A stretch of DNA of 64,000 bases from positions 930,001 through 994,000 of the forward strand of contig CP119311.1 of assembly GCA_029202545.1 (NCBI GenBank). The letters run 5' to 3'. Made by a program: the position numbers and the translations under genes. Each line of letters starts with the position of its first letter. The stretch's first letter is position 1. This document shows positions 1 through 9,400 of this stretch, piece by piece. The notes below the pieces were generated by a model, which did not search any database, had not been told where the DNA came from, and saw only the letters and a program-made list of their open reading frames with translations. Origin of the DNA: Candidatus Pseudobacter hemicellulosilyticus (GTDB taxonomy: Bacteria; Bacteroidota; Bacteroidia; Chitinophagales; Chitinophagaceae).

Positions 1-183
1 CGGCCCGGCTGGGGTAAACGCGGGTGGGGCAAAAGGCCTTTTGAAAAATGGCAGACCATGAGCCAGGAAGACCGGGAAGCATTCCGCCAGAAAATGCGCA
101 GCCGCTGCGGCAGCTGGGGCCGGTTCCGCGAGCCCGAAGAAAGCCGGCAGGCTGCACAGCCGGGAGCGGCAGGGACTGAATAG
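1..183 (+). CDS. C-terminal end of an unknown protein (partial)
   Basis: An open frame enters from the left edge and stops with TAG at 181-183, giving the last 60 residues of a protein. The visible part is rich in Gly, Trp, Arg and Lys at first, then has a charged helical stretch (MSQEDREAFRQKM), and ends in a Pro/Ala/Gly tail. It may be the end of a periplasmic CpxP/Spy-like or other metal-stress protein, because an HMA-like gene follows. That is a guess from composition and neighbourhood; no domain can be recognised. The N-terminus lies outside the window. Confidence 0.55.
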   Translation, partial: RPGWGKRGWGKRPFEKWQTMSQEDREAFRQKMRSRCGSWGRFREPEESRQAAQPGAAGTE

Positions 184-243
184 GTTCGTCCCAACTTCTT
201 CCCTCCTGCCCTCCCTATCACTACCACTTACCAACAAACCTTT

Positions 244-459
244 ATGGACATCCTCGTCTTCAAAACGAATATCCGGTATCAGAAACATATTCACGCAGTC
301 CGTGATCAACTCAGCGCCATGCAGGGGATCATCAGGTGGAATGTAGACCTCCAGGACAAAGACAAGATCCTCCGGATAGAAGCCAACGATCTTTCTCCCA
401 GGACAGTAGAACATACCCTGGTGCATGCCGGGTATTTCTGTGAAGAGCTGCCCGACTGA
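244..459 (+). CDS. Small HMA-like (ferredoxin-fold) protein lacking CxxC
   Basis: This 71-residue protein has the length and beta-alpha-beta-beta-alpha-beta rhythm of heavy-metal-associated (HMA) copper-chaperone domains. It begins MDILVFKTNI (strand 1), has a helix around residues 13-25, a WNVDL strand, an ILRIEAN strand, a helix around 52-62 and a final short strand. The metal-binding CxxC of true chaperones is missing: the matching loop is NIRYQKHI, and the only Cys is near the C-terminus (GYFCEELPD). Similar Cys-less HMA proteins are common in Bacteroidota and their role is unknown. The gene lies 60 nt after the preceding gene and is convergent with dgt. Confidence 0.7.
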   Translation: MDILVFKTNIRYQKHIHAVRDQLSAMQGIIRWNVDLQDKDKILRIEANDLSPRTVEHTLVHAGYFCEELPD

Positions 460-480
460 CAATTAATTCCAACTAAGTAT

Positions 481-1866
481 TTAACGGATCTGCGGGAAAG
501 TCATACCGGTGATCTTCCGGTAAATATCCACTGCGTAGAGGTCGGTCATACCGGCAATAAAATCCACCACCGCCTGGGTATCTGTGTACAGGTCTTCCGG
601 TTTCCCGGTGATCACAAACTGGCGGGAGATCAGCTGCAGCAGCTTCTTCGACTTGGCCGATTGCGGGTGGATCACCGCTTCAAAGAATTCTTTCAGTAGT
701 CCTCCAATCACATTATAGCCGGCAATCTCTATTTCCACCACCGAGCGGTGATTGTAGATATGCTCATAGGAAAACCGGTCGATCTTTTCCATCAGCTGGT
801 TTTCCCGTTCAGGCAGGTAATCTATCAGCGCTTTTTCCAGCCTGCCTTCCAGCAGGTCCGCTTCTTTGTCCATGAACACCTGGCATGCCTGGTTGATGAG
901 CAGGTTGATCAACCGGGCGCGCAGGAACTGCACCTTCTGGTTATCGTCATTGATATTACGCAGGGTAGCTTCCACCTTAGCCCGGGAATCATAGCCTTCG
1001 GCGGCATTGAAGAAGGACACAAACAGGTCCTGGATGGTATCAATGGACAGGATGCTGAGGCGGTGCGCATCTTCAAAGTCTATCACCCGGTAACAGATAT
1101 CATCAGCCGCTTCCACCAGGTACACAAAGGGATGGCGGGCAAAGACATTTTTATCCGGGTACAGCTGCGGGATCTGCAGCTCTGCTGCAATATGTTTATA
1201 GGTGGCCAGCTCGGAATCAAAGAAGCCGGACTTTTTGGTCACCAGCTGCTTTTTGTTGAAGCCGCTCAGGGAATCAGCAGGGTATTTGATGATGGCGGCC
1301 AGCGTGGCATAGGTAAGCCGGAAACCGCCGGGGCCTTTTTCATTGAAATGATGGGTCAGCGTACGAAAAGCATTGGCATTGCCTTCAAAGAAAAGGAAAT
1401 CCCGCTGCTGGTTGGGACTGAGTATATCATTGAATCGTTGCCGGGCTTCGCCGGTCAGCTCACTGAAAAAAGTGCGGATAGCATCTTCGCCGGAATGACC
1501 AAAAGGCGGGTTGCCGATATCGTGGGCCAGGCAGCCGGCTGCAATAACGGAGGGCAGTTCGTATTTATAGAATTCCCGGAACTCTTCTCCGGCGCCGGGA
1601 TAGCGGTCTGCTATGGCATCACCAACCACCTTGCCGAGGGAACGCCCTACGGAAGCCACTTCCAGGCTATGCGTTAAACGGTTATGGACAAATACGGGGC
1701 CGGGCAGGGGGAATACCTGCGTTTTGTTCTGCAGCCGCCTGAAGGCGGAAGAGAAAATGATCCGGTCATAATCCCGGAGAAAAGAAGTGCGGACGGCGTC
1801 CGTGTAGGAGGCTGATCTGTTTTCGCTGCCGGTCCTTCTGGTACTGTACAGGTGTTGCCAGTTCAT
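481..1866 (-). CDS. dgt: dGTP triphosphohydrolase (dGTPase, HD superfamily)
   Basis: Hydrolyses dGTP (and often other dNTPs) to the deoxynucleoside and triphosphate, so it controls dNTP pools in the cytosol. The 461-residue length fits the long dGTPase form. The HD metal site is visible: RLTHS at residues 63-67, the HD pair at 115-116 (CLAHDIGNPPFGHSG) with a further His at 124, and a later Asp in the region VYLVEAADDICYRVIDFEDA. The N-terminal motif RRLQNKTQVFPL is typical of the family. The start ATG at 1866 is supported by a -7 promoter element only 5 nt upstream. The gene is divergent from nothing nearby and is followed head to tail by the HMA-like gene on the other strand. Confidence 0.95.
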   Translation of the reverse strand: MNWQHLYSTRRTGSENRSASYTDAVRTSFLRDYDRIIFSSAFRRLQNKTQVFPLPGPVFVHNRLTHSLEVASVGRSLGKVVGDAIADRYPGAGEEFREFYKYELPSVIAAGCLAHDIGNPPFGHSGEDAIRTFFSELTGEARQRFNDILSPNQQRDFLFFEGNANAFRTLTHHFNEKGPGGFRLTYATLAAIIKYPADSLSGFNKKQLVTKKSGFFDSELATYKHIAAELQIPQLYPDKNVFARHPFVYLVEAADDICYRVIDFEDAHRLSILSIDTIQDLFVSFFNAAEGYDSRAKVEATLRNINDDNQKVQFLRARLINLLINQACQVFMDKEADLLEGRLEKALIDYLPERENQLMEKIDRFSYEHIYNHRSVVEIEIAGYNVIGGLLKEFFEAVIHPQSAKSKKLLQLISRQFVITGKPEDLYTDTQAVVDFIAGMTDLYAVDIYRKITGMTFPQIR

Positions 1867-1871
1867 GCGGC

Positions 1872-1879
1872 CAAAGATA
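1872..1879 (-). promoter_or_regulatory. -7 promoter element of dgt, very close to the start codon
   Basis: On the minus strand this reads TATCTTTG, a perfect Bacteroidota TAnnTTTG -7 element, followed by five bases and then the dgt ATG. Transcription starting the usual few bases after the element would give a leaderless or nearly leaderless mRNA. No clear -33 TTTG was found. Confidence 0.6.
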
Positions 1880-1914
1880 GTGTTAAAGGGCTTGCAAAGA
1901 ACGGGTTACCGGCT

Positions 1915-3369
1915 CTATTGCGCCTGGGGGTTGCTGCGGTTATCCTGGCCGGGTTGTCCGGGGTTGCCGGAACCCTGCTGTCCACTCCGCTGGCCCTGCT
2001 GCCCGCCTCCCTGACGGCGCTGGCCATCCTGGCTACGGTGACCGCCCTGGTTGTTCCCATTGCGCTGACCGCCGCCATTACCCTGCCGGTTGCCGCCACC
2101 CTGGCCATTCCTGTTGCCACCGCCGTTCCCGCCGCGCTGGTTACCCTGCGGTCCGTTCCTGCGGTTGAAATTGTTGCGGTTGTTACCGCCACCACCGCCG
2201 CCGCCGGATCTTTTGCTGCGGGGCCTGTATTCCGGTACGGGACCGAGGAATTCAGGCACCTGCTCTTTCTTCACTTCCTTACCCAGCAGCTGTTCGATCA
2301 CGGCAAAACGGCCCTGCTCTTTTTCACTGATAAAGGTGATGGCCACCCCATCAGATTCTGCACGGGCCGTACGACCGATCCGGTGAACATAATCCTCACC
2401 GTCATGGGGAACATCATAGTTGATGACCAGGTCAATATTGTCAATATCGATCCCACGGGAAAGAATATCCGTAGCCACCAGGATAGGCAGCCGGCCACTC
2501 CTGAACTGGAGCAGCACATCTTCCCTTTCCGCCTGTTCCAGATCGGAATGGATCTCGTTTATTTTAAACTTGGCCCTGCGCAGATCGCGGGTCAGCTGTT
2601 TAACGTTCTGCTTCCGGGAACAGAAGATGAGGATCATCTTGCAGCTGGTATTTTTCAGCAGGTCCTGCAACAGCGGGAACTTCTGCGGTTCATACACTAC
2701 AAAAGCTTCCTGCACAATCTTCTCCGGAGGTTTGGAGATGGCAATGTTCACCTCTGCCGGGTTGATGAGGATCTTGCGGGACAACTGCCTGATCTTCTCC
2801 GGCATGGTAGCCGAGAAAAGGAGGGTCTGTCTTTGGGCAGGCAGATTGGAAATGATCCGCATGATATCATCATGAAAGCCCATGTCCAGCATCCGGTCGG
2901 CCTCATCGAGGATCAGGTATTGCAGTCCCTGGAACTTTACATAGCCCATATTGAGGTGGGCAATCAGGCGACCTGGTGTACAGATCACAAAATCCACCCC
3001 ATTGGAAAGCGCATTCTTTTCAGTGGCAAAGTTCATCCCGTCATTACCGCCGTAAACAGCAATGGAGCTGATATCCGTGAAATAGGAAAGTCCTTCCAGG
3101 TTCTGGGATATCTGGATGGCCAGTTCCCGGGTGGGTACAATCACCAGCGCATTTACATGCCCTTCGTTTCTTTTCTGCAACAACCTGTGAATGATGGGCA
3201 ACAGAAAAGCGGCCGTTTTGCCGGTGCCCGTCTGGGCGGAGGCAATAATATCCTGGCCGTTCAATATTATGGGGATTACCTGTTCCTGTACAGGGGTAGC
3301 AACTTCATAACCAGTGGCTGCAATGCTTTCTATGAGGCTATCGTCTAATCCAAATTCTGTGAAATTCAA
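1915..3369 (-). CDS. DEAD-box ATP-dependent RNA helicase with RGG-like tail
   Basis: A RhlE-type RNA helicase, expected to unwind RNA in ribosome assembly, mRNA decay or cold adaptation. All core motifs are present: Q motif (TPVQEQ, 25-30), Walker A AQTGTGKT (45-52), PTRELA, DEAD (154-157), SAT (185-187), and the C-terminal-domain motifs ATDILSRGIDI and HRIGRTARA. From about residue 385 the protein becomes an Asn/Gly/Arg/Gln low-complexity tail of about 95 residues with repeated GGGNR, RGG and QGG units, typical of RNA-binding, condensate-forming tails in Bacteroidota helicases. The DNA of the tail is GC-rich and repetitive. A possible -7 element (TATCTTTA on the minus strand, 3420-3427) lies about 50 nt upstream of the ATG. 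It is one of several RhlE paralogues usual in this phylum, so no symbol is given. Confidence 0.95.
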   Translation of the reverse strand: MNFTEFGLDDSLIESIAATGYEVATPVQEQVIPIILNGQDIIASAQTGTGKTAAFLLPIIHRLLQKRNEGHVNALVIVPTRELAIQISQNLEGLSYFTDISSIAVYGGNDGMNFATEKNALSNGVDFVICTPGRLIAHLNMGYVKFQGLQYLILDEADRMLDMGFHDDIMRIISNLPAQRQTLLFSATMPEKIRQLSRKILINPAEVNIAISKPPEKIVQEAFVVYEPQKFPLLQDLLKNTSCKMILIFCSRKQNVKQLTRDLRRAKFKINEIHSDLEQAEREDVLLQFRSGRLPILVATDILSRGIDIDNIDLVINYDVPHDGEDYVHRIGRTARAESDGVAITFISEKEQGRFAVIEQLLGKEVKKEQVPEFLGPVPEYRPRSKRSGGGGGGGNNRNNFNRRNGPQGNQRGGNGGGNRNGQGGGNRQGNGGGQRNGNNQGGHRSQDGQRRQGGGQQGQRSGQQGSGNPGQPGQDNRSNPQAQ

Positions 3370-3597
3370 TCTATAATGACATTTGAGTTAATAAAGCCGT
3401 TAGTCACGGCATAATAGGGTAAAGATACAGAATAATGAAATCCACCGCCTACAGGCCCTTGGATTCATTAATAATTATCCTTATAACTGGCACCCTACCC
3501 AACCTGACTTCTCCCCTTTAGCGCCTGATCCCCCGGATGGTATCGTTTTTGAAACAGTATGGGTAAATGATGATTATCCATTTTAAAATGATATGTT

Positions 3598-4176
3598 ATG
3601 GCAACATTAACAGGAAAGAAAGTGGCCATTTTAACGGAAAATGGTTTTGAAGAGTCTGAACTGACCAGCCCGCTGGAGGCGCTTAAAAATGCCGGAGCAG
3701 AAGTAAAGATAGTTTCCCCCCAGGCGGACAAGGTAAAAGCCTGGGACCATGACCACTGGTCCATTGAATTACCGGTAGATATTACACTGGCCGATGCCAG
3801 GCCAGAAGACTTTGATGGCCTGGTGATCCCCGGCGGTGTTATTAACCCGGACAAGATGCGGGTCAATAAGGATTGTGTTGCTTTTGCGCAACAGTTCCTG
3901 GAAAGTGGTAAGCCGGTAGCTGCTATCTGCCATGGACCGCAATTACTGATTGAGACAGGCCTCCTGGAAGGAAGGACCTTGACCTCTTATGCCGCTATCC
4001 GCACCGACCTGGAAAACGCCGGTGCGCATTGGGTAGATAAAGAAGTGGTAGTGGACAATGGGCTGGTCACCAGCCGCAGTCCCAAAGACCTGGAAGCTTT
4101 CAACCGGAAAATGGTGGAAGAGATCTATGAAGGGCAGCATTCACCGGTCACCAAAACACCTACGCCAGCGCATTGA
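3598..4176 (+). CDS. DJ-1/PfpI-family protein (type 1 glutamine amidotransferase fold)
   Basis: Member of the PfpI/YhbO branch of the DJ-1 superfamily, cytosolic proteins linked to stress tolerance and reported as deglycases or proteases. The 192-residue length fits. The nucleophile elbow is AAICHGP with Cys111-His112, and the conserved acidic residue lies in TENGFEESEL (Glu18 or Glu19). The KKVAILTENGFEESEL start strand and the LVIPGG loop at 75-80 also match. It is monocistronic, with a strong terminator at 4242-4278. Which chemical activity this copy has cannot be read from sequence. Confidence 0.93.
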   Translation: MATLTGKKVAILTENGFEESELTSPLEALKNAGAEVKIVSPQADKVKAWDHDHWSIELPVDITLADARPEDFDGLVIPGGVINPDKMRVNKDCVAFAQQFLESGKPVAAICHGPQLLIETGLLEGRTLTSYAAIRTDLENAGAHWVDKEVVVDNGLVTSRSPKDLEAFNRKMVEEIYEGQHSPVTKTPTPAH

Positions 4177-4552
4177 TAAATAGTATATCAATAACGCTAC
4201 CCAATATACGTTATACCTTGTTCTATTGCTTACTAATCCAGCAGCGTCCCGGCTTTTGAAGCGGGACGCTGTATTTTTAAGAACGGTCCACTGTTCTTAT
4301 AACAGTTGATGATTGGGTAAATGGATAATAACGGCCAGAAGACTGCCCCCGCAGCGCCCTGCAGACGGTACAGGCAGGAGATGTGCAGGCAGGTGTTTAA
4401 ACAATGGTAAGAGGCGCAGCTTTTACTGCACTAACTGCCAGGAGTTATATTGTTAAGCATTGCTGAAGAATGATATATTTTTAACTACTGCATTAAAAAA
4501 TTACGTATCATCGGCCTTTAAGGATTGTACTGATCCTGATCCCTGATGCTCC
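4177..4552. other. 376-nt intergenic stretch with a terminator
   Basis: The left part holds the terminator of the PfpI gene at 4242-4278. The rest (4279-4552) has no convincing ORF or RNA gene. An AT-rich patch around 4471-4480 (tgatatattttt) could be the -7 region of the downstream secreted-protein gene. Confidence 0.5.
4242..4278 (+). terminator. Rho-independent terminator after the PfpI gene
   Basis: A perfect 10-bp stem, CAGCGTCCCG (4242-4251) paired with CGGGACGCTG (4262-4271), with a 10-nt loop and a following TATTTTT. The stem core GCGTCCCG is the same as in the terminator at 11550-11577. Confidence 0.9.
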
Positions 4553-4573
4553 ATGCGATGCACTAAACCAACA

Positions 4574-5779
4574 ATGATGCGAAACAAAATCCTACTCTTT
4601 TCCTCGCTGCTTTTTGCAGTCCCAGCCCTTGCACAGAACTCCAACCCGTGGCCCGCCACTGGCGATGTGGGAATTGGCACAGCAACACCCGAAGCACCAC
4701 TGCATGTACAGACTCCCAGCGCTTCCATTGTCAGCCGCTTCTATTCCGGTCTTAAAAGTTCTTCCGGAGGGGCAGTAGTAATGCTTGGCAATTACTACAC
4801 GGATGCCGCTTCCACATCCGGTAACAGGCTGGGTGCTTTATTTTTTTCCGGGACTATCGCCACGGGCGCCGTTGGCCCCAGCGCTGGTCTGGCCAGCTTT
4901 TGCGAAGGCAACTTTATCACTAACTCGCTCCCCAGCTCCCTGCGCTTTTACACAACTGGCACCAACGCCAATACAATGACTGAAAGAATGCGCCTGACAA
5001 ATGCAGGTTTTATGGGCATTGGCATTACCAATCCCAATTCCCTTCTCCACCTCCAGTCAACATCCGCCGCCAATTCCATGGTCACCTTAGGTATAACCGG
5101 CCTGGTTCAGCCTTTTACTACTCATGCCGTTGCTACTGTTGCTGCCAGATTATATGGAAGGCCCAGTTCGGGCGGGTATGTCAATCAGGGCTTCACAGCT
5201 ACAGATTATCCTGCTATACGTCTTCAGGCTCATATAGGAAGAGTGGCCCCTACAAAAAGCGCCCTGCTGCTGGAAGCATTCAAATCTGATGGCGCTACCG
5301 ACAGGACAAAACTGACAGGCCAGGAAACAGTCCTGCTTGCAGGCACCGGTGATCTGTATGAAACACCCACTGATGCCGCTTTTGCTATCCTGGCCAATGG
5401 TAATATAGGGATCGGAACTATCACTCCCCAATCCACACTGGCAGTCAACGGTGAGGTATATGCCAAAAAAGTAAAAGTGACCCTGACCGGCTGGCCCGAT
5501 TATGTCTTTGCACAACATTACCGCCTTCGCCCATTGACCGAAGTGGAAACATTTATTCGTCAGCATAACCACCTGCCGGAAATGCCGGCTGCTGAAGAAG
5601 TAGAGAAGAATGGACTCAACCTCGGAGACAACCAGGCAGCCCTGCTCAAAAAAATTGAGGAGCTGACCCTGTATGCAATAGAACAACAGAAACAACTGGA
5701 ACTCCTGACCCGCCAGCTGCTTGAACAGCAAAAAGAGATGGAGACAATTAAGCAGACAGTACAAGAAGGCAGGCATTAA
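4574..5779 (+). CDS. Secreted tail-fibre-like protein with C-terminal coiled coil
   Basis: A secreted protein of about 400 residues of a type common in Bacteroidota. A signal peptide (ILLFSSLLFAVPALAQ) is followed by a beta-rich repetitive body with two GIGIGT-like turns (VGIGTATPEAPLHV; GIGTITPQSTLAV) that resemble phage tail-fibre shaft repeats. The C-terminus holds a conserved segment (LRPLTEVETFIRQHNHLPEM) and a long coiled coil of Glu, Gln and Leu residues (about 360-405), where intramolecular-chaperone (S74-like) regions often sit. No catalytic S74 dyad is evident. The start was placed at the ATGATG pair at 4574 because it begins the signal peptide; an upstream in-frame ATG at 4553 would add seven polar residues. 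It is probably an oligomeric surface protein; its ligand is unknown. Confidence 0.75.
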   Translation: MMRNKILLFSSLLFAVPALAQNSNPWPATGDVGIGTATPEAPLHVQTPSASIVSRFYSGLKSSSGGAVVMLGNYYTDAASTSGNRLGALFFSGTIATGAVGPSAGLASFCEGNFITNSLPSSLRFYTTGTNANTMTERMRLTNAGFMGIGITNPNSLLHLQSTSAANSMVTLGITGLVQPFTTHAVATVAARLYGRPSSGGYVNQGFTATDYPAIRLQAHIGRVAPTKSALLLEAFKSDGATDRTKLTGQETVLLAGTGDLYETPTDAAFAILANGNIGIGTITPQSTLAVNGEVYAKKVKVTLTGWPDYVFAQHYRLRPLTEVETFIRQHNHLPEMPAAEEVEKNGLNLGDNQAALLKKIEELTLYAIEQQKQLELLTRQLLEQQKEMETIKQTVQEGRH

Positions 5780-5802
5780 TTCCTGCCTTCCGGCTTTGCC
5801 GG
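5766..5802 (+). terminator. Tandem hairpins at the end of the tail-fibre-like gene
   Basis: AAGGCAGG (5766-5773) pairs with CCTGCCTT (5782-5789) across the stop codon, and is followed at once by CCGGC-TTT-GCCGG (5790-5802). There is no T-run, so the termination role is tentative. Confidence 0.4.
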
Positions 5803-5869
5803 ATAGCTGGTTACTGATCTGCAACCAGGCTCACCAGTCGCTGCAATATTGTTGGTCAGACAGCAAAGA

Positions 5870-6178
5870 TCAACTCGTCAGCATCGGGTAACAAAGAAGC
5901 AGCAGGTTCAGGATCAGTAAGACATAGCGCCAGTCGCCCCTGAACCGGAATAAAGCAAAAATGGTCAGCAGGAGGCAGAGCGCTGTTATTCCCTGGTACC
6001 AGAGGTATATTGCTTTGGAGCGGTAAATAGATATCCTGCTGAAGAATTCACTTCCAAAAGGGTACTCTTCCGGACTGTTCAGCACACTTAGTATGTCTGT
6101 GATATTTAACGCAAGAAGTCCGGATAAAAAAACAGTAATGATAATGGGCGTTATCCTTCGCCGGGGTATTGGTCTCAT
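5870..6178 (-). CDS. Small three-helix membrane protein, unknown
   Basis: This 102-residue protein has three hydrophobic segments (about 10-30, 57-78 and 84-100) and a very basic N-terminus (MRPIPRRRI), which suggests an N-in inner-membrane protein. The loop between helices 1 and 2 (about 31-56) is polar and would face the periplasm. No family is recognised. Three direct repeats that look like operator sites lie 100-150 nt upstream of its ATG. It sits alone between the tail-fibre-like gene and icmF. Confidence 0.6.
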   Translation of the reverse strand: MRPIPRRRITPIIITVFLSGLLALNITDILSVLNSPEEYPFGSEFFSRISIYRSKAIYLWYQGITALCLLLTIFALFRFRGDWRYVLLILNLLLLCYPMLTS

Positions 6179-6278
6179 CTGTAAGAGGCAGCAGCTGACT
6201 GCCGGAAATTTAGTTCAGGGCCTGCAAGTTATATCAACTTCAAAAGTAATGGTATTAAAAATTTACCTCCCGTAAAAT

Positions 6279-6331
6279 GGTAACTGTGAAGTTTTGCTGG
6301 TAACTGTGCAATCCGGGCAGGTAACCGTGCA
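6279..6331. repeat. Three direct repeats GGTAAC(T/C)GTG(A/C)A, 20-21 bp apart
   Basis: Copies lie at 6279-6290, 6299-6310 and 6320-6331. The start-to-start spacing of 20 and 21 bp is two helical turns, so the three sites face the same side of the DNA. This looks like an operator array upstream of the small membrane-protein gene (ATG at 6178). The binding protein is unknown. Confidence 0.6.
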
Positions 6332-6436
6332 GATCAGCGTCCCGACATTATTTCCGGCCGTAAGCATTCACGCTGAAAGCTATTAATAGCACCACCTGCT
6401 GCAGGAGTGCTGTCCATCAAAAATATACCGGACAAT

Positions 6437-9400
6437 CTACATATTCCGCCGGTACTGTCCGCCTACAGCATACAGTGCATGGGTGATCTGCCCCAGGGAA
6501 CAATATTTCACTGTTTCCATCAGTTCGGCAAACAGGTTGCCATTGTTGATGGCTACGGTCTTTAATCGCGCCAGCATTTCGGCCGACTTACCCTCATTCC
6601 GTTTCCAGAATTTCTGCAGGTTGTCGATCTGCTGCTCACGTTCTTCCTGGGTACTGCGGATCACTTCCTGCGGCACAATGGTAGGACTGCCTTTTTTGTT
6701 GAGGAAAGTATTGACGCCAATGATCGGCAGTTCACCGCTATGTTTCAGGCTTTCGTAATGCAGGCTTTCTTCCTGGATCTTATTGCGCTGGTACATGCGC
6801 TCCATGGCGCCCAGCACCCCGCCCCTTTCGGTGATCCGGTCAAACTCAGCCAGCACGGCATCTTCCACCAGGTCCGTCATCTCTTCAATGAGGAAAGAGC
6901 CCTGGATAAAATTCTCTGTCCTGGCGCTGCCCAGCTCCCGGTTAATGATCAGCTGGATGGCCATGGCGCGGCGTACGCTTTCTTCGGTGGGCGTGGTAAT
7001 GGCCTCGTCGTAGGCGTTGGTATGGAGACTATTGCAGTTATCGTAAATAGCATAGAGGGCCTGCAGGGTAGTGCGGATATCGTTGAAGTCGATCTCCTGT
7101 GCATGCAGGCTTCTGCCGGAGGTCTGGATATGGTATTTCAACTTCTGGCTGCGGTCATTGCCCTTGTACTTATTCTTCATGGCCTTAGCCCAGATCCTGC
7201 GCGCTACCCGGCCAATAACACTGTATTCCGGATCCATCCCGTTGCTGAAGAAGAAGGACAGGTTGGGGGCAAAATCATCAATATCCATACCCCGGCTCAG
7301 GTAATACTCCACGTAAGTGAAGCCATTGGCCAGGGTGAAAGCCAGCTGGGTAATAGGATTGGCGCCGGCCTCAGCAATATGGTAGCCACTGATGCTGACA
7401 CTATAGAAATTGCGCACTTTGTTCTCAATGAAATATTCCTGCACATCACCCATCAGCTTCAGGGCAAATTCCGTACTGAAGATACAGGTGTTCTGCGCCT
7501 GGTCTTCTTTCAGGATATCGGCCTGCACCGTACCACGGGCGGACTTGAGCGCTTCGGACCTGATGCTCTCATACACTTCTTCCGGCAGCACTTCGTCGCC
7601 CGAAACACCCAGCAGCTGCAAACCCAGTCCGCTATTGCCTTCCGGCAGCCGCTCGGGCGCTGCAGGGTTATAATACATGGATTTGGGAAGATGAGTGAAT
7701 TTCTGTTTCATCCTGGCCTGTACATCCGGCCATTTGTCCAGAGCCGTGATCCATTTCTCACATTCCTGGTCGATGGCGGCATTCATAAAGAAGGCCAGCA
7801 GGATCGGCGCAGGGCCATTGATGGTCATGCTCACGGAAGTCTTGGGATCACAGAGATCAAAACCGCTGTATAGTTTTTTGGCGTCATCCACGGTGGCGAT
7901 GCTCACACCGCTGTTGCCCACCTTGCCATAGATATCAGGCCGGTGCGCAGGATCTTCGCCATAGAGGGTGACGCTGTCAAAGGCAGTGGAGAGACGCTTG
8001 GCGGGCTGGTCTACCGATACATAGTGAAACCGTTTATTGGTACGCTCGGGGCCGCCTTCGCCGGCAAACATCCGGGTAGGATCTTCGCCCTGGCGCTTCA
8101 ATTCAAATACACCAGCCGTATAGGGGAACTCGCCGGGTACATTTTCCTGCAGCTGCCAGCGCAGGATATCGCCCCAGTCGCTGTATTTGGGCAATACCAC
8201 TTTGGGGATGCGCGTGCCGCTGAGGGATAGGGTGGTCAACTCCTGGCGGATCACTTTATCACGCACCTGGTATTCAAAATAGTCGCCGGCATATTTCGAC
8301 AACAGGCCCGGCCACTGGTCAATCAGTTTTTTGCATTCAGGATGCAGCTGCTCTTCCACCTGTTTTTTCAACGCACCCAATCCTTCCGCAAAAGCACCAG
8401 CACCTTTAACGGACAGCACGCCATTCAGCTGGTATAGCTGTGTGGCCAGCGCAGCCTGCTCATTCACCCATTCATCATAGCCCCTGTTATTGTCTGCGAT
8501 CTCGGAGAGATAGCGGACACGCCGCGGCGGGATGATCTGTGATTTGGTAGCCGTTTCCCTGGTATGCGCGTGTATTTCCACGGCGCCGAAGCTTACCCCG
8601 GTTTTTTGCTGTACAGCCTGTACCAGTTTTTCAAATAGCTCATTTACGCCCGCATCATTGAACTGGGCGGCAATGGTACCCACCACAGGCAGCTCTTCGT
8701 CCTTGGCTGTCCAGAGCTGGTGGTTGCGTTTATATTGCTTGCGCACATCGTGCAGGGCATCGAGGGCGCCGGCCTTGTCAAATTTGTTGATACAGATCAC
8801 ATCGGCATAATCCAGCATATTGATCTTCTCCAGCTGTGAAGCGGCGCCATATTCAGGCGTCATCACGTACATGCTGCAATCACAGTAGTCCAGGATGCTG
8901 GCGTCACTCTGACCAACACCGGCGCTTTCCAGGATGATAAAATCAAAGCCAGCGGCTTTACAGATATCGATGGCTTCCTGCACATGCTGGCTAAGGGCCA
9001 CATCGCTTTCGCGGGTGGCCAGGGAGCGCATATACGCACGGGGAGAACTGATACTGTTCATCCGGATCCTGTCCCCCAGCAGCGCCCCGCCCGTTTTTTT
9101 CTTGGAGGGGTCTACCGAGATCACAGCGATGGTCTTATCGGGGAAAGTATGGAGATACCTGCGGGTGAGCTCATCAGTAACGGAAGACTTACCGGCACCG
9201 CCGGTACCAGTGATGCCCAGCACGGGGATGGTGGATACGGTTCCGGCAGCAGGAGCGCTCTCGTTACCATTGCCGTTCTCTGCATTGGAGATGGCCCGGG
9301 CTACCTTACGGATATCCTTCCATTCGCCCAGTTTCATTTCACCCTTAAAATTATTGGGATTGCCGTTCAGCGGGAAATCGCAGCGACGGATCACATCTTC

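Noticed and set aside
748..3348. Long plus-strand ORFs opposite dgt and the helicase gene
   Set aside because: They run antisense to genes with full family motifs and encode no recognisable domains; their length follows from GC-rich codon use of the real genes.
6740..7873. 377-residue plus-strand ORF inside icmF
   Set aside because: Antisense to the mutase domain; composition (His, Gln, Gly rich) is that of a shadow frame and no promoter lies nearby.
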